Shown in pieces: positions 35,060 to 44,038 of a DNA stretch of 64,000 nt. The stretch is taken from NCBI RefSeq assembly GCF_902506455.1, contig NZ_LR733844.1, positions 2,365,866 through 2,429,865 of the forward strand, written 5' to 3'. How positions within the stretch are numbered: the first letter of the stretch is position 1; each line of letters starts with the position of its first letter. Under the pieces are notes generated by a model. The model was not told the DNA's origin, made no database searches, and saw only the letters and a list, made by a program, of their open reading frames with translations. This DNA is from Sphingomonas sp. 8AM (GTDB lineage: Bacteria; Pseudomonadota; Alphaproteobacteria; Sphingomonadales; Sphingomonadaceae). The position numbers and the translations under genes are program-made.

Positions 35060-35398
35060 ATGCTCATCTCTCCCGCTTATGCGCAGACCGCCAGCGGCGC
35101 CGCCCAGGGCGGCGGCCTTGCCGGCTTCATCAGCTTCGCGCCGCTGCTCCTCGTCTTCGTCGTCTTCTATTTCCTGATGATCCGCCCGCAACAGCGCCGC
35201 ATGAAGTCGCTCCAGACCGCGGTCGCCGGCGTGAAGAAGGGCGATTCGGTCGTCACCGCCGGCGGGCTGATCGGCAAGGTGACGCGCGTCGAGGATGATG
35301 CCGTTGAGGTCGAGATCGCGCCTAACACTCGCGTGCGCGTCGTCAAGGCGACGCTCGCCGAGGTCACGCCGCTCGGCGGCAAGCCGGCGAACGACTGA
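35060..35398 (+). CDS. yajC: Sec translocon accessory subunit YajC
   Basis: The 112-residue protein has one membrane helix (FISFAPLLLVFVVFYFLMI) followed by RPQQRRMKSLQTAVAGVKKG, the invariant YajC signature, and a short cytosolic beta domain (GDSVVTAGGLIGKVTRV). YajC associates with SecDF at the SecYEG translocon. The stop lies two bases before the secD start, and yajC, secD, secF and a small Mth938 gene form one plus-strand operon. Confidence 0.95.
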   Translation: MLISPAYAQTASGAAQGGGLAGFISFAPLLLVFVVFYFLMIRPQQRRMKSLQTAVAGVKKGDSVVTAGGLIGKVTRVEDDAVEVEIAPNTRVRVVKATLAEVTPLGGKPAND

Positions 35399-35399
35399 C

Positions 35400-37001
35400 A
35401 TGCTGGACTTTCCCCGCTGGAAGGTCGCCGGCATCTGGCTGCTGCTCGCGGCATTGGTGTCGCTGTCGATCCCGACCTTCATCCCCGAGAGCGTGACGCA
35501 GTCGTGGGGGATCAACCTTCCTCGCGTCAACAAGGGGCTGGATCTGGCCGGCGGCAGCTATCTGCTGCTCGAGGCCGATACCAACGACGTCGCCGCGACT
35601 CGCGTCGAGGCGATGCGCGAACAGGTGCAGACTGAAATGCGCCGCCAGAACCCGCGGATCGAGATCGGCGAAATCTCCAGCCGCGGCGGACAGCTGTCGT
35701 TCCTGCTGCGCGATCCCGCGCAAGTCGACGCCGCGCGCGAACGGCTGCTCCAGATCACCGGCACCGGCGCGGGAATGACCGGGCAGCGCCAGTGGGACAT
35801 CCAGGTCGTCGACACCAGCCGCTTCGTGCTGACGCCGACCGCCGAGGGGCTGAAGCAGGCGGTCGAGACCGCGATGGGCGACGCGACCGAGGTCGTGCGC
35901 CGCCGCATCGACGAAATGGGCACGCGCGAGCCGACGATCGTCCGGCAGGGCAGCAACCGGATTGTCGTGCAGGTACCGGGTCTTCAGGACCCGCAGGCGC
36001 TCAAGGACCTGCTCGGCAAGACCGCCAAGCTCGAGTTCAAGCTGGTTGACGTCAACGCCGACCCGCAGGCGCTCGCCAAGGGTCAGGCGCCGGCTGGCGA
36101 CCAGATCCTGCCCTATCCGAACAATCCCTCGGGCATCCCGCTGATCGCGGTGAAGCGGCAGGCGATCATCACCGGCGACATGCTGAGCGACGCGCGGCAG
36201 GAGTTTGAGCCACAGACCAATCAGCCACAGGTGTCGATGACCTTCGACAGCCAGGGTGGCCGCCGCTTTGCGCGCACGACGCAGGAAAACGTCGGCAAGC
36301 CGTTCGCGATCATCGTCGACAACAGCGTGATCTCGGCACCGAACATCAACGAACCGATCATCGGCGGTCGCGCGGCGATCAACGGCGGGTTCACGGTCGA
36401 GAGCGCCAACCAGCTCGCGATCGCGCTGCGCTCGGGCAAGCTGCCGGTCGATCTGAAGATCGTCGAGGAATCAACGGTCGGGCCGGACCTCGGCGCCGAC
36501 TCGATCCGCGCCGGCATCCTCGCTTCCGCGGTTGCGGTCGCGCTGGTCGTCGCGTTCATGCTGGTCACCTACGGCCGGTTTGGCGTCTATGCGAACCTTG
36601 CAGTCGTCATCAACGTGTTCGTCATCCTCGGCGTGATGGCGCTGCTCAAGGGAACGCTGACGCTGCCCGGCATCGCGGGTTTCGTGCTGACGATCGGTAC
36701 CGCCGTCGACGCCAACGTGCTGATCAACGAGCGCATCCGTGAGGAGCGCCATCGCGGGCGCAACGTGGTGCAGGCGGTCGAGCTGGGCTATAAGGAGGCC
36801 AGCCGCACGATCTTCGAGGCCAACGTGACGCACGCGATCTCGGGCATTATCATGTTCGTGCTCGGCTCCGGCCCGGTGAAGGGCTTTGCGGTCGTGCTGC
36901 TGATCGGCATCGCCACCAGTGTGTTCACCGCCGTCACCTTCACGCGGATGCTGGTCGCCGGCTGGCTGCGCCGCACCAAGCCGAAGACGATCAACATATG
37001 A
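35400..37001 (+). CDS. secD: Protein translocase subunit SecD
   Basis: The 533-residue protein starts MLDFPRWKVAGIWLLLAALV. It has a first membrane helix, a large periplasmic P1 domain (GLDLAGGSYLLLEAD, RRRIDEMGTREPTIVRQG), the conserved GRAAINGGFTVESANQLAIA segment and five C-terminal helices (VAVALVVAFMLVTYGRFGVY; GTAVDANVLINERIREE holds the proton-path Asp). SecDF uses the proton gradient to pull proteins out of the translocon. The upstream part of the frame overlaps yajC and is not used. Confidence 0.96.
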   Translation: MLDFPRWKVAGIWLLLAALVSLSIPTFIPESVTQSWGINLPRVNKGLDLAGGSYLLLEADTNDVAATRVEAMREQVQTEMRRQNPRIEIGEISSRGGQLSFLLRDPAQVDAARERLLQITGTGAGMTGQRQWDIQVVDTSRFVLTPTAEGLKQAVETAMGDATEVVRRRIDEMGTREPTIVRQGSNRIVVQVPGLQDPQALKDLLGKTAKLEFKLVDVNADPQALAKGQAPAGDQILPYPNNPSGIPLIAVKRQAIITGDMLSDARQEFEPQTNQPQVSMTFDSQGGRRFARTTQENVGKPFAIIVDNSVISAPNINEPIIGGRAAINGGFTVESANQLAIALRSGKLPVDLKIVEESTVGPDLGADSIRAGILASAVAVALVVAFMLVTYGRFGVYANLAVVINVFVILGVMALLKGTLTLPGIAGFVLTIGTAVDANVLINERIREERHRGRNVVQAVELGYKEASRTIFEANVTHAISGIIMFVLGSGPVKGFAVVLLIGIATSVFTAVTFTRMLVAGWLRRTKPKTINI

Positions 37002-37062
37002 TCGCCCCGTCCCTTCTCTCCCCTAACCGGACCCCGGCCGCGGCCGGGGCGGCGAGGCCGTC

Positions 37063-38037
37063 ATGAAACTGCTCAAGCTCGTCCCCGACGACACCAATAT
37101 CGACTTCGTTCGGCTGCGCGGGCTCGCGTTCGGCCTGACCCTGCTGCTCAGCGTGCTCGCGGTGGGGCTGACCCTCTACAAGGGCCTGAACTTCGGCGTC
37201 GATTTCGAAGGCGGCCTGATGATCGAGGAGCGGTTCGCGCAGGCGCCCGACCTCGGCCGCGTCCGCGAAGTCGTCGATGCGCAAGGCGTCGGCGAGGCCG
37301 CGCTGCAGCCGTTCGGCGACAAGCGCAACATCACGATCCGCCTGCCCGTCCAGCAAGGCGGCGACGAGGGCGCGACCAACACCGCCGTCCGCAAGATCGA
37401 GGGTGCGCTCGCGAAGGCGTTCCCGGGCACCGAGTTCCGCCGCTACTCGACCGTGTCGGGCAAGGTGTCGGGCGAGCTGATCCGCAACGGCGTGCTCGCG
37501 GTGGTGCTTGCGATCCTCGGCATCGGCCTGTTCGCAATCTTCCGCTTCGAATGGCAGTTCGGCGTTTCGACGATCGTCGCGATCGTCCACGATCTGCTGA
37601 TGACGCTCGGCTTCTTCGCGTTGACCCAGTTCGAGTTCGACCTGAACATCGTCGCCGCGGTGCTGACGATCATCGGATATTCAATCAACGACAAGATCGT
37701 GATCGACGATCGTATCCGCGAGAACATGCGCCGCTATCGAAAGATGGACATGCGCGAGATCATCAACCTGTCGGTCAACGAAACCCTTCCCCGGACGGTG
37801 ATGACCTCGGTGACGATCCTACTCGCGCTGCTCGCCTTGCTGTTCCTCGGCGGGCACGTGCTGCGCGGCTTCACCGCCGCGATGACGCTGGGCATCATCG
37901 TCGGCACCTATTCGTCGATCTACGTCTCGTCATCGCTGCTCATTTCGCTCGGCCTGCGTGCGCAGCCCGAGAACGAGAAGCCGGCGCGCGGCAACAGCAT
38001 CGCCGATAATGCGGAGCGCGTCGGGCCGCGCGCCTGA
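37063..38037 (+). CDS. secF: Protein translocase subunit SecF
   Basis: The 324-residue protein contains the SecF signature GLNFGVDFEGGLMIEERF in its periplasmic domain and six membrane helices. The C-terminal set shows VLTIIGYSINDKIVIDDRIR and LSVNETLPRTVMTSVTILLA. It forms the SecDF complex with the product of secD, 61 bases upstream. The short Ala/Arg-rich tail after the last helix is not conserved. Confidence 0.96.
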   Translation: MKLLKLVPDDTNIDFVRLRGLAFGLTLLLSVLAVGLTLYKGLNFGVDFEGGLMIEERFAQAPDLGRVREVVDAQGVGEAALQPFGDKRNITIRLPVQQGGDEGATNTAVRKIEGALAKAFPGTEFRRYSTVSGKVSGELIRNGVLAVVLAILGIGLFAIFRFEWQFGVSTIVAIVHDLLMTLGFFALTQFEFDLNIVAAVLTIIGYSINDKIVIDDRIRENMRRYRKMDMREIINLSVNETLPRTVMTSVTILLALLALLFLGGHVLRGFTAAMTLGIIVGTYSSIYVSSSLLISLGLRAQPENEKPARGNSIADNAERVGPRA

Positions 38038-38059
38038 CCCGCGCCGGGGAGCACGCACG

Positions 38060-38446
38060 ATGAGGATGGACCGTGAGCGCGACGCCGCAGGCCCGCTGGT
38101 GCGCGGCTTCGGCCCGGCCGGGTTCAAGGTCGATGCGCCCGACGGGACGATGGGCGTCTATCCGGCGCTGTTGCTCACCGCGGCGCGCGCCGACGGCTGG
38201 ACACCGCCGCCGTTCGACACACTTGATGAAGCCGCGCTGGCGCCCTTGCTGAGTGATTCGATCGAATTCGTGCTGCTCGGCACCGGCGCCGACCTTCGTC
38301 GTCCGCCGCGCGCGCTCGTCGCCGCGCTGGAGAAGCGCGGGATCGGAATCGAGGCGATGGACAGCCGCGCCGCGGCGCGCGCCTGGGGTGTGTTGCGCGC
38401 GGAGGAACGCCGCATCGCGGCGGCGCTCTACCCGCTGGAAGGGTGA
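38060..38446 (+). CDS. Mth938-like (DUF498/NDUFAF3) domain protein
   Basis: The 128-residue protein has the Mth938 fold: VRGFGPAGFKVDAPDG, IEFVLLGTGADLRRPP, then VAALEKRGIGIEAMDSRAAA. In mitochondria the related NDUFAF3 assists complex I assembly, and in bacteria the gene usually follows secDF. Its nearness to the nuo cluster in this window may be chance. ATG 38060 is preferred; earlier in-frame starts overlap secF. Confidence 0.85.
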   Translation: MRMDRERDAAGPLVRGFGPAGFKVDAPDGTMGVYPALLLTAARADGWTPPPFDTLDEAALAPLLSDSIEFVLLGTGADLRRPPRALVAALEKRGIGIEAMDSRAAARAWGVLRAEERRIAAALYPLEG

Positions 38447-38463
38447 GCGGGGCGGCGAAAGCT

Positions 38464-38544
38464 CCATCCTTGCGAGCGTAGCAAAGCAATTCAGCGCGTC
38501 CTGCTCCGTCCGTCACCGGGTCGCTTCGCGCTTCGCGCAATGAT
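38464..38544. repeat. Dispersed palindrome family A, copy 4 (degenerate)
   Basis: CTTGCGAGCGTAGCAAAGCAATT on the left and TCGCTTCGCGCTTCGCGCAATGA on the right keep only part of the family symmetry. It lies between the convergent Mth938 and DUF983 genes, where it may terminate both. Confidence 0.6.
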
Positions 38545-38564
38545 GAACCCGGCCGAGCCCGCGC

Positions 38565-39014
38565 TTATTCTTCCTTCACCAGCCGCCCTTCGCGTGCCTT
38601 GAAGTAGAATTGGCTGGCCACCAGCCAGCCCTTGATCGGCCGCAGCGGCAGCACGGTGCTGACCAGCAGCACCGGCAGGCTGACCAGCACATGCATCCAC
38701 CACGGCGGATCGGCGAGGATCTGCAACATCAGCGTAAAGATCACGCCGGGCAGGCACGCGAACAATTGCACGAACACCGCCGGCCCGTCCGCCGGATCGG
38801 CATAGGAATAATCAAGCCCGCATACCGGGCAACACTCCCGGATCGACAGGAAGCCACGGAACAGCGGCCCCTTCCCACAGCGCGGGCAGCAGCCGCGTAC
38901 GCCGGTTGCGAGCGGCGACAGCCGCGGCCAGACATGGCCGGCATCGTCGACGAGGCGCGGATCACTGGCGTCGGTCATCATCATCCCCTGCGCCGCCCCG
39001 CGCTGCGCCGCCAC
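38565..39014 (-). CDS. DUF983 zinc-ribbon membrane protein
   Basis: The 149-residue protein (or from MMMTDASDPR, ten residues shorter) has a zinc-ribbon pair CCPRCGKGPLF and CCPVCGLDYSY followed by two membrane helices (FVQLFACLPGVIFTLMLQIL; VLVSLPVLLVSTVLPL). This is the DUF983 layout. Relatives are often encoded beside cytochrome oxidase or RNase J genes; function is unknown. It is the last gene of the long minus-strand array from nuoA, eight bases after DUF1467. Confidence 0.85.
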   Translation of the reverse strand: MAAQRGAAQGMMMTDASDPRLVDDAGHVWPRLSPLATGVRGCCPRCGKGPLFRGFLSIRECCPVCGLDYSYADPADGPAVFVQLFACLPGVIFTLMLQILADPPWWMHVLVSLPVLLVSTVLPLRPIKGWLVASQFYFKAREGRLVKEE

Positions 39015-39022
39015 AACCCGCG

Positions 39023-39301
39023 TCAGTTGATTGCGTTCGCCACATCCATGACGTCGAGCGACTGCGCCGTGACCCAGCCGAATTCATAGTTGGCGACGAA
39101 CAGCGCGAACAGCGCCGTGGCAACGATCGTCGTCCGCACGATGACCCGTTTCAGCGAGAATTCGTGCGGCGCGCTCTCGGCGGTGCCGGGCATGTGCGCC
39201 TCCCCCGCCTCGGCGGAAGTACGTACCCCGAACGGCAGCACCAGAAAGACCGAGAACGCCCAGAAAAGGATGTAGATCGCCAGCAGCGATGTCCAGCGCA
39301 T
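39023..39301 (-). CDS. DUF1467 membrane protein
   Basis: The 92-residue protein has two membrane helices (SLLAIYILFWAFSVFLVLPF and VRTTIVATALFALFVANYEF) joined by the polar loop GVRTSAEAGEAHMPGTAESA. It matches DUF1467, an alphaproteobacterial family found next to rnj. Function is unknown. It is 25 bases after rnj and 8 before the DUF983 gene, so it is very probably co-transcribed. Confidence 0.85.
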   Translation of the reverse strand: MRWTSLLAIYILFWAFSVFLVLPFGVRTSAEAGEAHMPGTAESAPHEFSLKRVIVRTTIVATALFALFVANYEFGWVTAQSLDVMDVANAIN

Positions 39302-39326
39302 CCCGGTCCTCCCTCTGTGCTGCCGG

Positions 39327-40967
39327 TCAGACCTGCACGATCACGACATCGACGATCGGCTTCTTGCCGGTCCATCGCGTCGCGACCTTGCGCACCGCCA
39401 TCCGCACGTCCTCGCGCAGCCGCTCGCGATCGCGCGGACGCCCGGCCATCGCCTCGGCCGCTGCCTCGATCGCTTCGGCGAGGAACGGCTCGCGCTCCTC
39501 CTCGACCGGCACGCCCTGCACGCGCACCTCCGGGGTGCCACCCGCGCGACCGTTGCGATCGACCGCGATCCCGACCGAGATCTGGCCGTTGACCGCCACA
39601 CGCCGCCGCTCGTTGATCGTGCTGCCATCCGCCGGCAGGATCACGTCACCGTCGAGCACCAGCCGACCGACCGGCACGTTGCCGATCTTCTTCGGAGCCC
39701 CCGGTGCCAGCCGCACCATGTCGCCGTTAGTCTGCACCACGGCGTTGGCGATCCCCTGCGACAGCCCGTAACGCGCATGCTCCATCAGGTGTCGCATCTC
39801 GCCATGTACCGGGATCAGCGAGGTCGGGCGCAGCCACCCGTACATCTTCGCGAGCTCCGGCCGTCCGGGGTGCCCCGAAACGTGCACGTGCGCCTGCTTT
39901 TCGGTCACCATCTCGACGCCCTTGGCAGCAAGCTGGTTCTGGATGCGCCCGATCGCGACCTCGTTGCCGGGGATCTGCTTCGCCGAGAAGATCACCATGT
40001 CGCCCATGTCGAGCGCGACCGGGTGATTGCCCGCTGCGATCCGCGCCAGCGCCGCGCGCTCCTCGCCCTGCCCGCCGGTCGCGACGATCAGCACACGGTT
40101 CTTCGGCAGCCGCATCGCCGCATCGACATCGATTGTCTGCGGAAAGTTCTTGAGATAGCCGGTCGCCTTGGCGACGCGGATGATCCGGTCGAGCGAGCGC
40201 CCGGTCACGCACAGCTTGCGCCCGGTCTCCTCGGCGACCTGCCCCAGCGTGTGGAGCCGCGCGGCATTCGACGCAAACGTCGTCACCACCACCCGACCGC
40301 GCGCGCGCGCGACGCTCTTGGCAAGCCCTTCGCGCACGCTGGCCTCGCTGGGCGAGGCTTCGGCATTGAACACATTGGTCGAATCGCAGACCAACACGTC
40401 GATGCCCTCCGCCCCGATCTCGGCGAGTTCCTCAGGGGTCGCCGGCTGGCCGATCACCGGGGTCGGATCGAGCTTCCAGTCGCCGGTGTGGAACACCTTG
40501 CCGGCCGGAGTGCCGATCACCAGCGCGTTCGCCTCGGGAATCGAGTGCGACAGCGGCACGACCTCGACCTCGAACGGGCCAACCTTGAAGGACTTGCGCG
40601 CCTCGACCAGCCGGATCTTGACGCGATCCTCGATCCGCTCCTCTTCCAGCTTGCCGCGCACCAGTCCGGCGGTGAACGGCGTGGCATAGATCGGGACGCC
40701 GAGGTCTTCGGCCAGATACGGCAGCGCGCCGATATGGTCCTCATGACCGTGGGTCAGCACGATCCCGACCAGATCGTCGATGCGCTCCTCGATGAAGCGC
40801 AGATCGGGCAGGATCACGTCGATCCCGGGATAATGCGCATCCGCAAAGGTCACGCCACAATCGACCATCAGCCATTTGCCGGCGTGGCCATAGAGGATGA
40901 CGTTCATGCCGATTTCGCCGGACCCACCCAGCGCGCAGAAAAGCAGCTCGTTATTCTTCGGTGTCAT
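39327..40967 (-). CDS. rnj: Ribonuclease J
   Basis: The 546-residue protein has a metallo-beta-lactamase fold with the zinc motif LTHGHEDHIGALPYL (HxHxDH, about 72-86). A beta-CASP domain carries VCDSTNVFNAEASPSE and VVTTFASNAARLHTLGQVAE, then HVHVSGHPGRPELAKMYGWL, and a C-terminal domain follows. RNase J degrades and matures RNA with 5'-exonuclease and endonuclease activity, replacing much of RNase E function in some bacteria. ATG 40967 gives the usual MTPKNNELLFCALGGSGEIG opening. It follows coaX on the same strand. Confidence 0.93.
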   Translation of the reverse strand: MTPKNNELLFCALGGSGEIGMNVILYGHAGKWLMVDCGVTFADAHYPGIDVILPDLRFIEERIDDLVGIVLTHGHEDHIGALPYLAEDLGVPIYATPFTAGLVRGKLEEERIEDRVKIRLVEARKSFKVGPFEVEVVPLSHSIPEANALVIGTPAGKVFHTGDWKLDPTPVIGQPATPEELAEIGAEGIDVLVCDSTNVFNAEASPSEASVREGLAKSVARARGRVVVTTFASNAARLHTLGQVAEETGRKLCVTGRSLDRIIRVAKATGYLKNFPQTIDVDAAMRLPKNRVLIVATGGQGEERAALARIAAGNHPVALDMGDMVIFSAKQIPGNEVAIGRIQNQLAAKGVEMVTEKQAHVHVSGHPGRPELAKMYGWLRPTSLIPVHGEMRHLMEHARYGLSQGIANAVVQTNGDMVRLAPGAPKKIGNVPVGRLVLDGDVILPADGSTINERRRVAVNGQISVGIAVDRNGRAGGTPEVRVQGVPVEEEREPFLAEAIEAAAEAMAGRPRDRERLREDVRMAVRKVATRWTGKKPIVDVVIVQV

Positions 40968-41051
40968 TATATTCCCTTGAGTGCCGGCACCGCGGCCCGC
41001 CCGCATCACAGCGGCAGGCATGGAAGACGGACGATCGCGCCGGCAAAGCGG

Positions 41052-41840
41052 TCATGCGTCAATATGGGCGCGCGCGAACATGATCGCCAGACCCTGGATC
41101 GTCAGGTCGGGTTCGATCGCGTCGAACGCGTCGGTATGTTGCTCGAAAAGCGTGGCGAGGCCGCCGGTGGCGATCACCTTCACGGGCCGCGCGATCTCGC
41201 GCTTCATGCGCGCGACCAGCCCCTCGATCATCGCGATATAGCCCCAGTAGATGCCGATGTTCATCTGATCGACCGTGTTACGGCCGATCACGCTCTCGGT
41301 CGCGGGCGCCTCGATCGCGATCCGCGGCAACTTGGCGGCAGCCATCACCAGCGCGTCGAGCGACAGATTGATCCCCGGTGCGATGATCCCGCCCTTGTAG
41401 GCACCGTCGAAATCCGAATGGTCGAAGGTCGTCGCCGTCCCAAAGTCAATCACGATCAGGTCGCCGGCATGAAGCGCATGCGCCGCAATCGTGTTGACGG
41501 CGCGGTCGGCACCGAGGCTGCGCGGCTCGTCGACGTCGACCGATAGTTGCCAATCGACCGGCGCGCGGCCGGCGATCAGTGCGTCGGTGCGGAAATATTT
41601 GCTGGCGAGCACTTCGAGATTGTGGAGCGCACGTGGCACGACCGTGGAGATGATCACCGCGCTGACGTCCTCGCGCGTATACCCCTCCAGCTGGAGCAAC
41701 TGACTGAGCCACACCGCATATTCGTCGGCGGTGCGCCGCGGGTCGGTCGCGATCCGCCAGCGTGCGCGAATCTCGCGCGTCGCCGGCTGGATCAGCGCGA
41801 AGACGATATTGGTGTTGCCGGCATCGACCGCGAGCAGCAT
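41052..41840 (-). CDS. coaX: Type III pantothenate kinase
   Basis: The 262-residue protein begins with the CoaX motif [16 protein letters not shown]. It has the conserved [14 protein letters not shown] region, the phosphate-2 motif [25 protein letters not shown] and the adenosine motif [16 protein letters not shown]. It phosphorylates pantothenate in the first step of CoA synthesis and needs a monovalent cation. The upstream extension of the frame overlaps birA and is ignored. It lies between birA and rnj in the minus-strand array. Confidence 0.94.
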   Translation of the reverse strand: MLLAVDAGNTNIVFALIQPATREIRARWRIATDPRRTADEYAVWLSQLLQLEGYTREDVSAVIISTVVPRALHNLEVLASKYFRTDALIAGRAPVDWQLSVDVDEPRSLGADRAVNTIAAHALHAGDLIVIDFGTATTFDHSDFDGAYKGGIIAPGINLSLDALVMAAAKLPRIAIEAPATESVIGRNTVDQMNIGIYWGYIAMIEGLVARMKREIARPVKVIATGGLATLFEQHTDAFDAIEPDLTIQGLAIMFARAHIDA

Positions 41841-41853
41841 CGCCTTCCTCTCC

Positions 41854-42666
41854 CTAGACCACGAACACGTCGCCGGCATGGATGACATGCCGCGCACCGT
41901 CCGCCAAGCCGAGCAGCAACGCGCCGCTGGCGTCGAGCCCGATAAACTGCCCTTCCAATGTGGTCTGGTCGGGCAGCCGAACGCTCAGCATAGTACCGAC
42001 CGGGTGCGCACGCTCACTCCAGCGCGCGGCCACTGGTCCCATCCCCTGCCCGCGCCAGACCGACAGCCACTCAGCGAACCGCCTGGCGAGCTGGTCGAGC
42101 AACGTCGCGGCATCAATTGTGGCACCGGCCGCGCGCAGGCTCGTGGTGGCGCGGTCGCCGAGCACCGGATGATGCGCGACGTTGACCCCGATCCCGACCA
42201 CGACATGCGCCGCGCCGCGCTCGAGGAGGATGCCCGAGAGCTTCGCGCCGTCCAGCAAGAGGTCGTTTGGCCATTTCAGCCGCAAGGCTGTGGCGACGGG
42301 CAGCACGCCGCGCACCGCCCCCTCCAGCGCGACCGCGGCGACCAACGCCAGCCCCGCGGCCGGCGGATCGTCAGGACGGATCGCGACCAGCGTGCTCGCG
42401 GAGAGATTACCGGCCGGCGAGTTCCAGACACGCCCCTGCCGCCCGCGCCCGGCGGTCTGCTGCTCGGCGCGCAGCCACGTCCCCTCGTCGACCACCCGAT
42501 CTTCCGCGAGCGCCAGCAGGTCGGCGTTGGTCGACCCGGTCGCCGGTACCGTTACGATCCGGGGCAGCGCCGCCGCCTTAGAAGAGGCTGTTGGCAGCAG
42601 CGAGCGTCCAGGCAGACAGCGCCGGGATGGCGAGATAGCCGAGCGGCGAGACGAACACCGCCGCAA
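41854..42666 (-). CDS. birA: Biotin--[acetyl-CoA-carboxylase] ligase BirA, start uncertain
   Basis: The ligase domain is complete: [36 protein letters not shown] (biotin/ATP loop), [20 protein letters not shown] and [12 protein letters not shown], with a short SH3-like end ([20 protein letters not shown]). It attaches biotin to the carboxyl-carrier protein and lacks the DNA-binding domain of E. coli BirA. The only canonical in-frame start upstream of the conserved part is GTG 42666, which overlaps nuoN by 89 bases. Relatives begin close to the LPRIVTV segment (about 42555-42570), where no ATG, GTG or TTG is in frame. A CTG start is therefore possible. Confidence 0.85.
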   Translation of the reverse strand: MRRCSSRRSAISPSRRCLPGRSLLPTASSKAAALPRIVTVPATGSTNADLLALAEDRVVDEGTWLRAEQQTAGRGRQGRVWNSPAGNLSASTLVAIRPDDPPAAGLALVAAVALEGAVRGVLPVATALRLKWPNDLLLDGAKLSGILLERGAAHVVVGIGVNVAHHPVLGDRATTSLRAAGATIDAATLLDQLARRFAEWLSVWRGQGMGPVAARWSERAHPVGTMLSVRLPDQTTLEGQFIGLDASGALLLGLADGARHVIHAGDVFVV

Positions 42667-44038
42667 CCGCGATCAACCCGCCCTCGAGCTTGTCGCCCTC
42701 GCCAAATGCCCCCGTCGGCTCGTCGAAGTACATCGTCTTGACGAGACGCAGGTAATAATAGGCACCGATTACGCTAAACACGACGCCGACCACCGCCAGC
42801 GGGAACAGCCCCGCCTGCACCGCGGCGTAGAAGACCGCAAACTTGGCGTAGAAACCGAACAGCGGCGGGATGCCGGCGAGCGAGAACATGAAGATCGCCA
42901 GCGCCGCCGCCAGCCCCGGCCGCGTCCGCGACAGGCCGGCGAGGCTGTCGATCGTCTCGATTGGCTGCCCGTCGGCGTCGCGCATCTGCAGCACGACGAG
43001 GAAGCTACCCAGCGTCATCGCCAGATAGATCGTCATATAGGTCATCACCGACGCCACGCCTTCCGGCGTCCCGGCGGCGAGACCGATCAGCGCGAAGCCG
43101 ACGTTGTTGATCGACGAATAAGCGAGCAGGCGCTTGACGTTCTGCTGCCCGATCGCTGCGACCGCGCCGAGCAGGATCGAGGCGAGCGACGCGAAGATCA
43201 CGATCTGCCGCCACTGGACCTCGGCCGGCCCCATTGCCTCGATCGCGACGCGCACCGCGAGCGCGATCGCCGCCACCTTGGGGGCGGAGGCGAAGAAAGC
43301 GGTCACCGGAGTCGGCGCGCCTTCGTAAACGTCGGGGGTCCACATGTGGAACGGCACTGCCGAGATCTTGAACGCCAGCCCTGCGAACACGAACACCAGC
43401 CCGAACAGCAACCCCAGCGAACGCCCGCTGCCCGTCAGCGGCGCGGCGGCATAGGCCCCCGCGATCTCGTTGAACAGCGTCGAGCCCGTAAAGCCATAGA
43501 CGAGGCTGATCCCGTACAGCAGGATGCCGCTCGCCAGTGCGCCGAGCACGAAATACTTGAGACCCGCCTCCGCCGAGCGCGTATCCTGCCGCATGAAGCT
43601 CGCCAGCACATAGGCGGCGAGGCTCTGCAGCTCGAGCCCGACATACAGCGTCAGCAGGTCGCCCGCCGACACCATCATCCCCATGCCGCACGCCGACAGC
43701 AGGATCAGCACCGGATATTCCGGGCGCAGGTCCGCACCCGCCGTGCGCCGGAAGAAGTCGGGCGCCATCAGGATCGCAACCGCGGCGCCGACGTAGATCA
43801 GCACCTTGGCAAAAGCCGCGAACGCATCTGCGCGGTACAGGCCATAGAAGGCATCGCCGCCGGACGAGGCCGGGCCGGTCAGCGCGATCAGCGCCCCGCC
43901 CAGCACCGCGACCGACACCCACGACACCGCTTTGGTCGAGGTCGGACCGCCCCAGGCGGCGACCAGCATCAACGCGATCGCTCCGACCGCGAGCACCAGC
44001 TCGGGCAGCGTCATCGCCAGATTGGCGGCGTAATCCAT
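42578..44038 (-). CDS. nuoN: NADH-quinone oxidoreductase subunit N
   Basis: The 486-residue protein is an antiporter-like membrane subunit with about 14 helices. The family region includes ASFMRQDTRSAEAGLKYFVL and [20 protein letters not shown], with the charged Glu/Lys residues expected for proton pumping. [20 protein letters not shown] is near the C-terminus. It is the last of the fourteen complex I genes; its start abuts the nuoM stop. Confidence 0.95.
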   Translation of the reverse strand: MDYAANLAMTLPELVLAVGAIALMLVAAWGGPTSTKAVSWVSVAVLGGALIALTGPASSGGDAFYGLYRADAFAAFAKVLIYVGAAVAILMAPDFFRRTAGADLRPEYPVLILLSACGMGMMVSAGDLLTLYVGLELQSLAAYVLASFMRQDTRSAEAGLKYFVLGALASGILLYGISLVYGFTGSTLFNEIAGAYAAAPLTGSGRSLGLLFGLVFVFAGLAFKISAVPFHMWTPDVYEGAPTPVTAFFASAPKVAAIALAVRVAIEAMGPAEVQWRQIVIFASLASILLGAVAAIGQQNVKRLLAYSSINNVGFALIGLAAGTPEGVASVMTYMTIYLAMTLGSFLVVLQMRDADGQPIETIDSLAGLSRTRPGLAAALAIFMFSLAGIPPLFGFYAKFAVFYAAVQAGLFPLAVVGVVFSVIGAYYYLRLVKTMYFDEPTGAFGEGDKLEGGLIAVAAVFVSPLGYLAIPALSAWTLAAANSLF

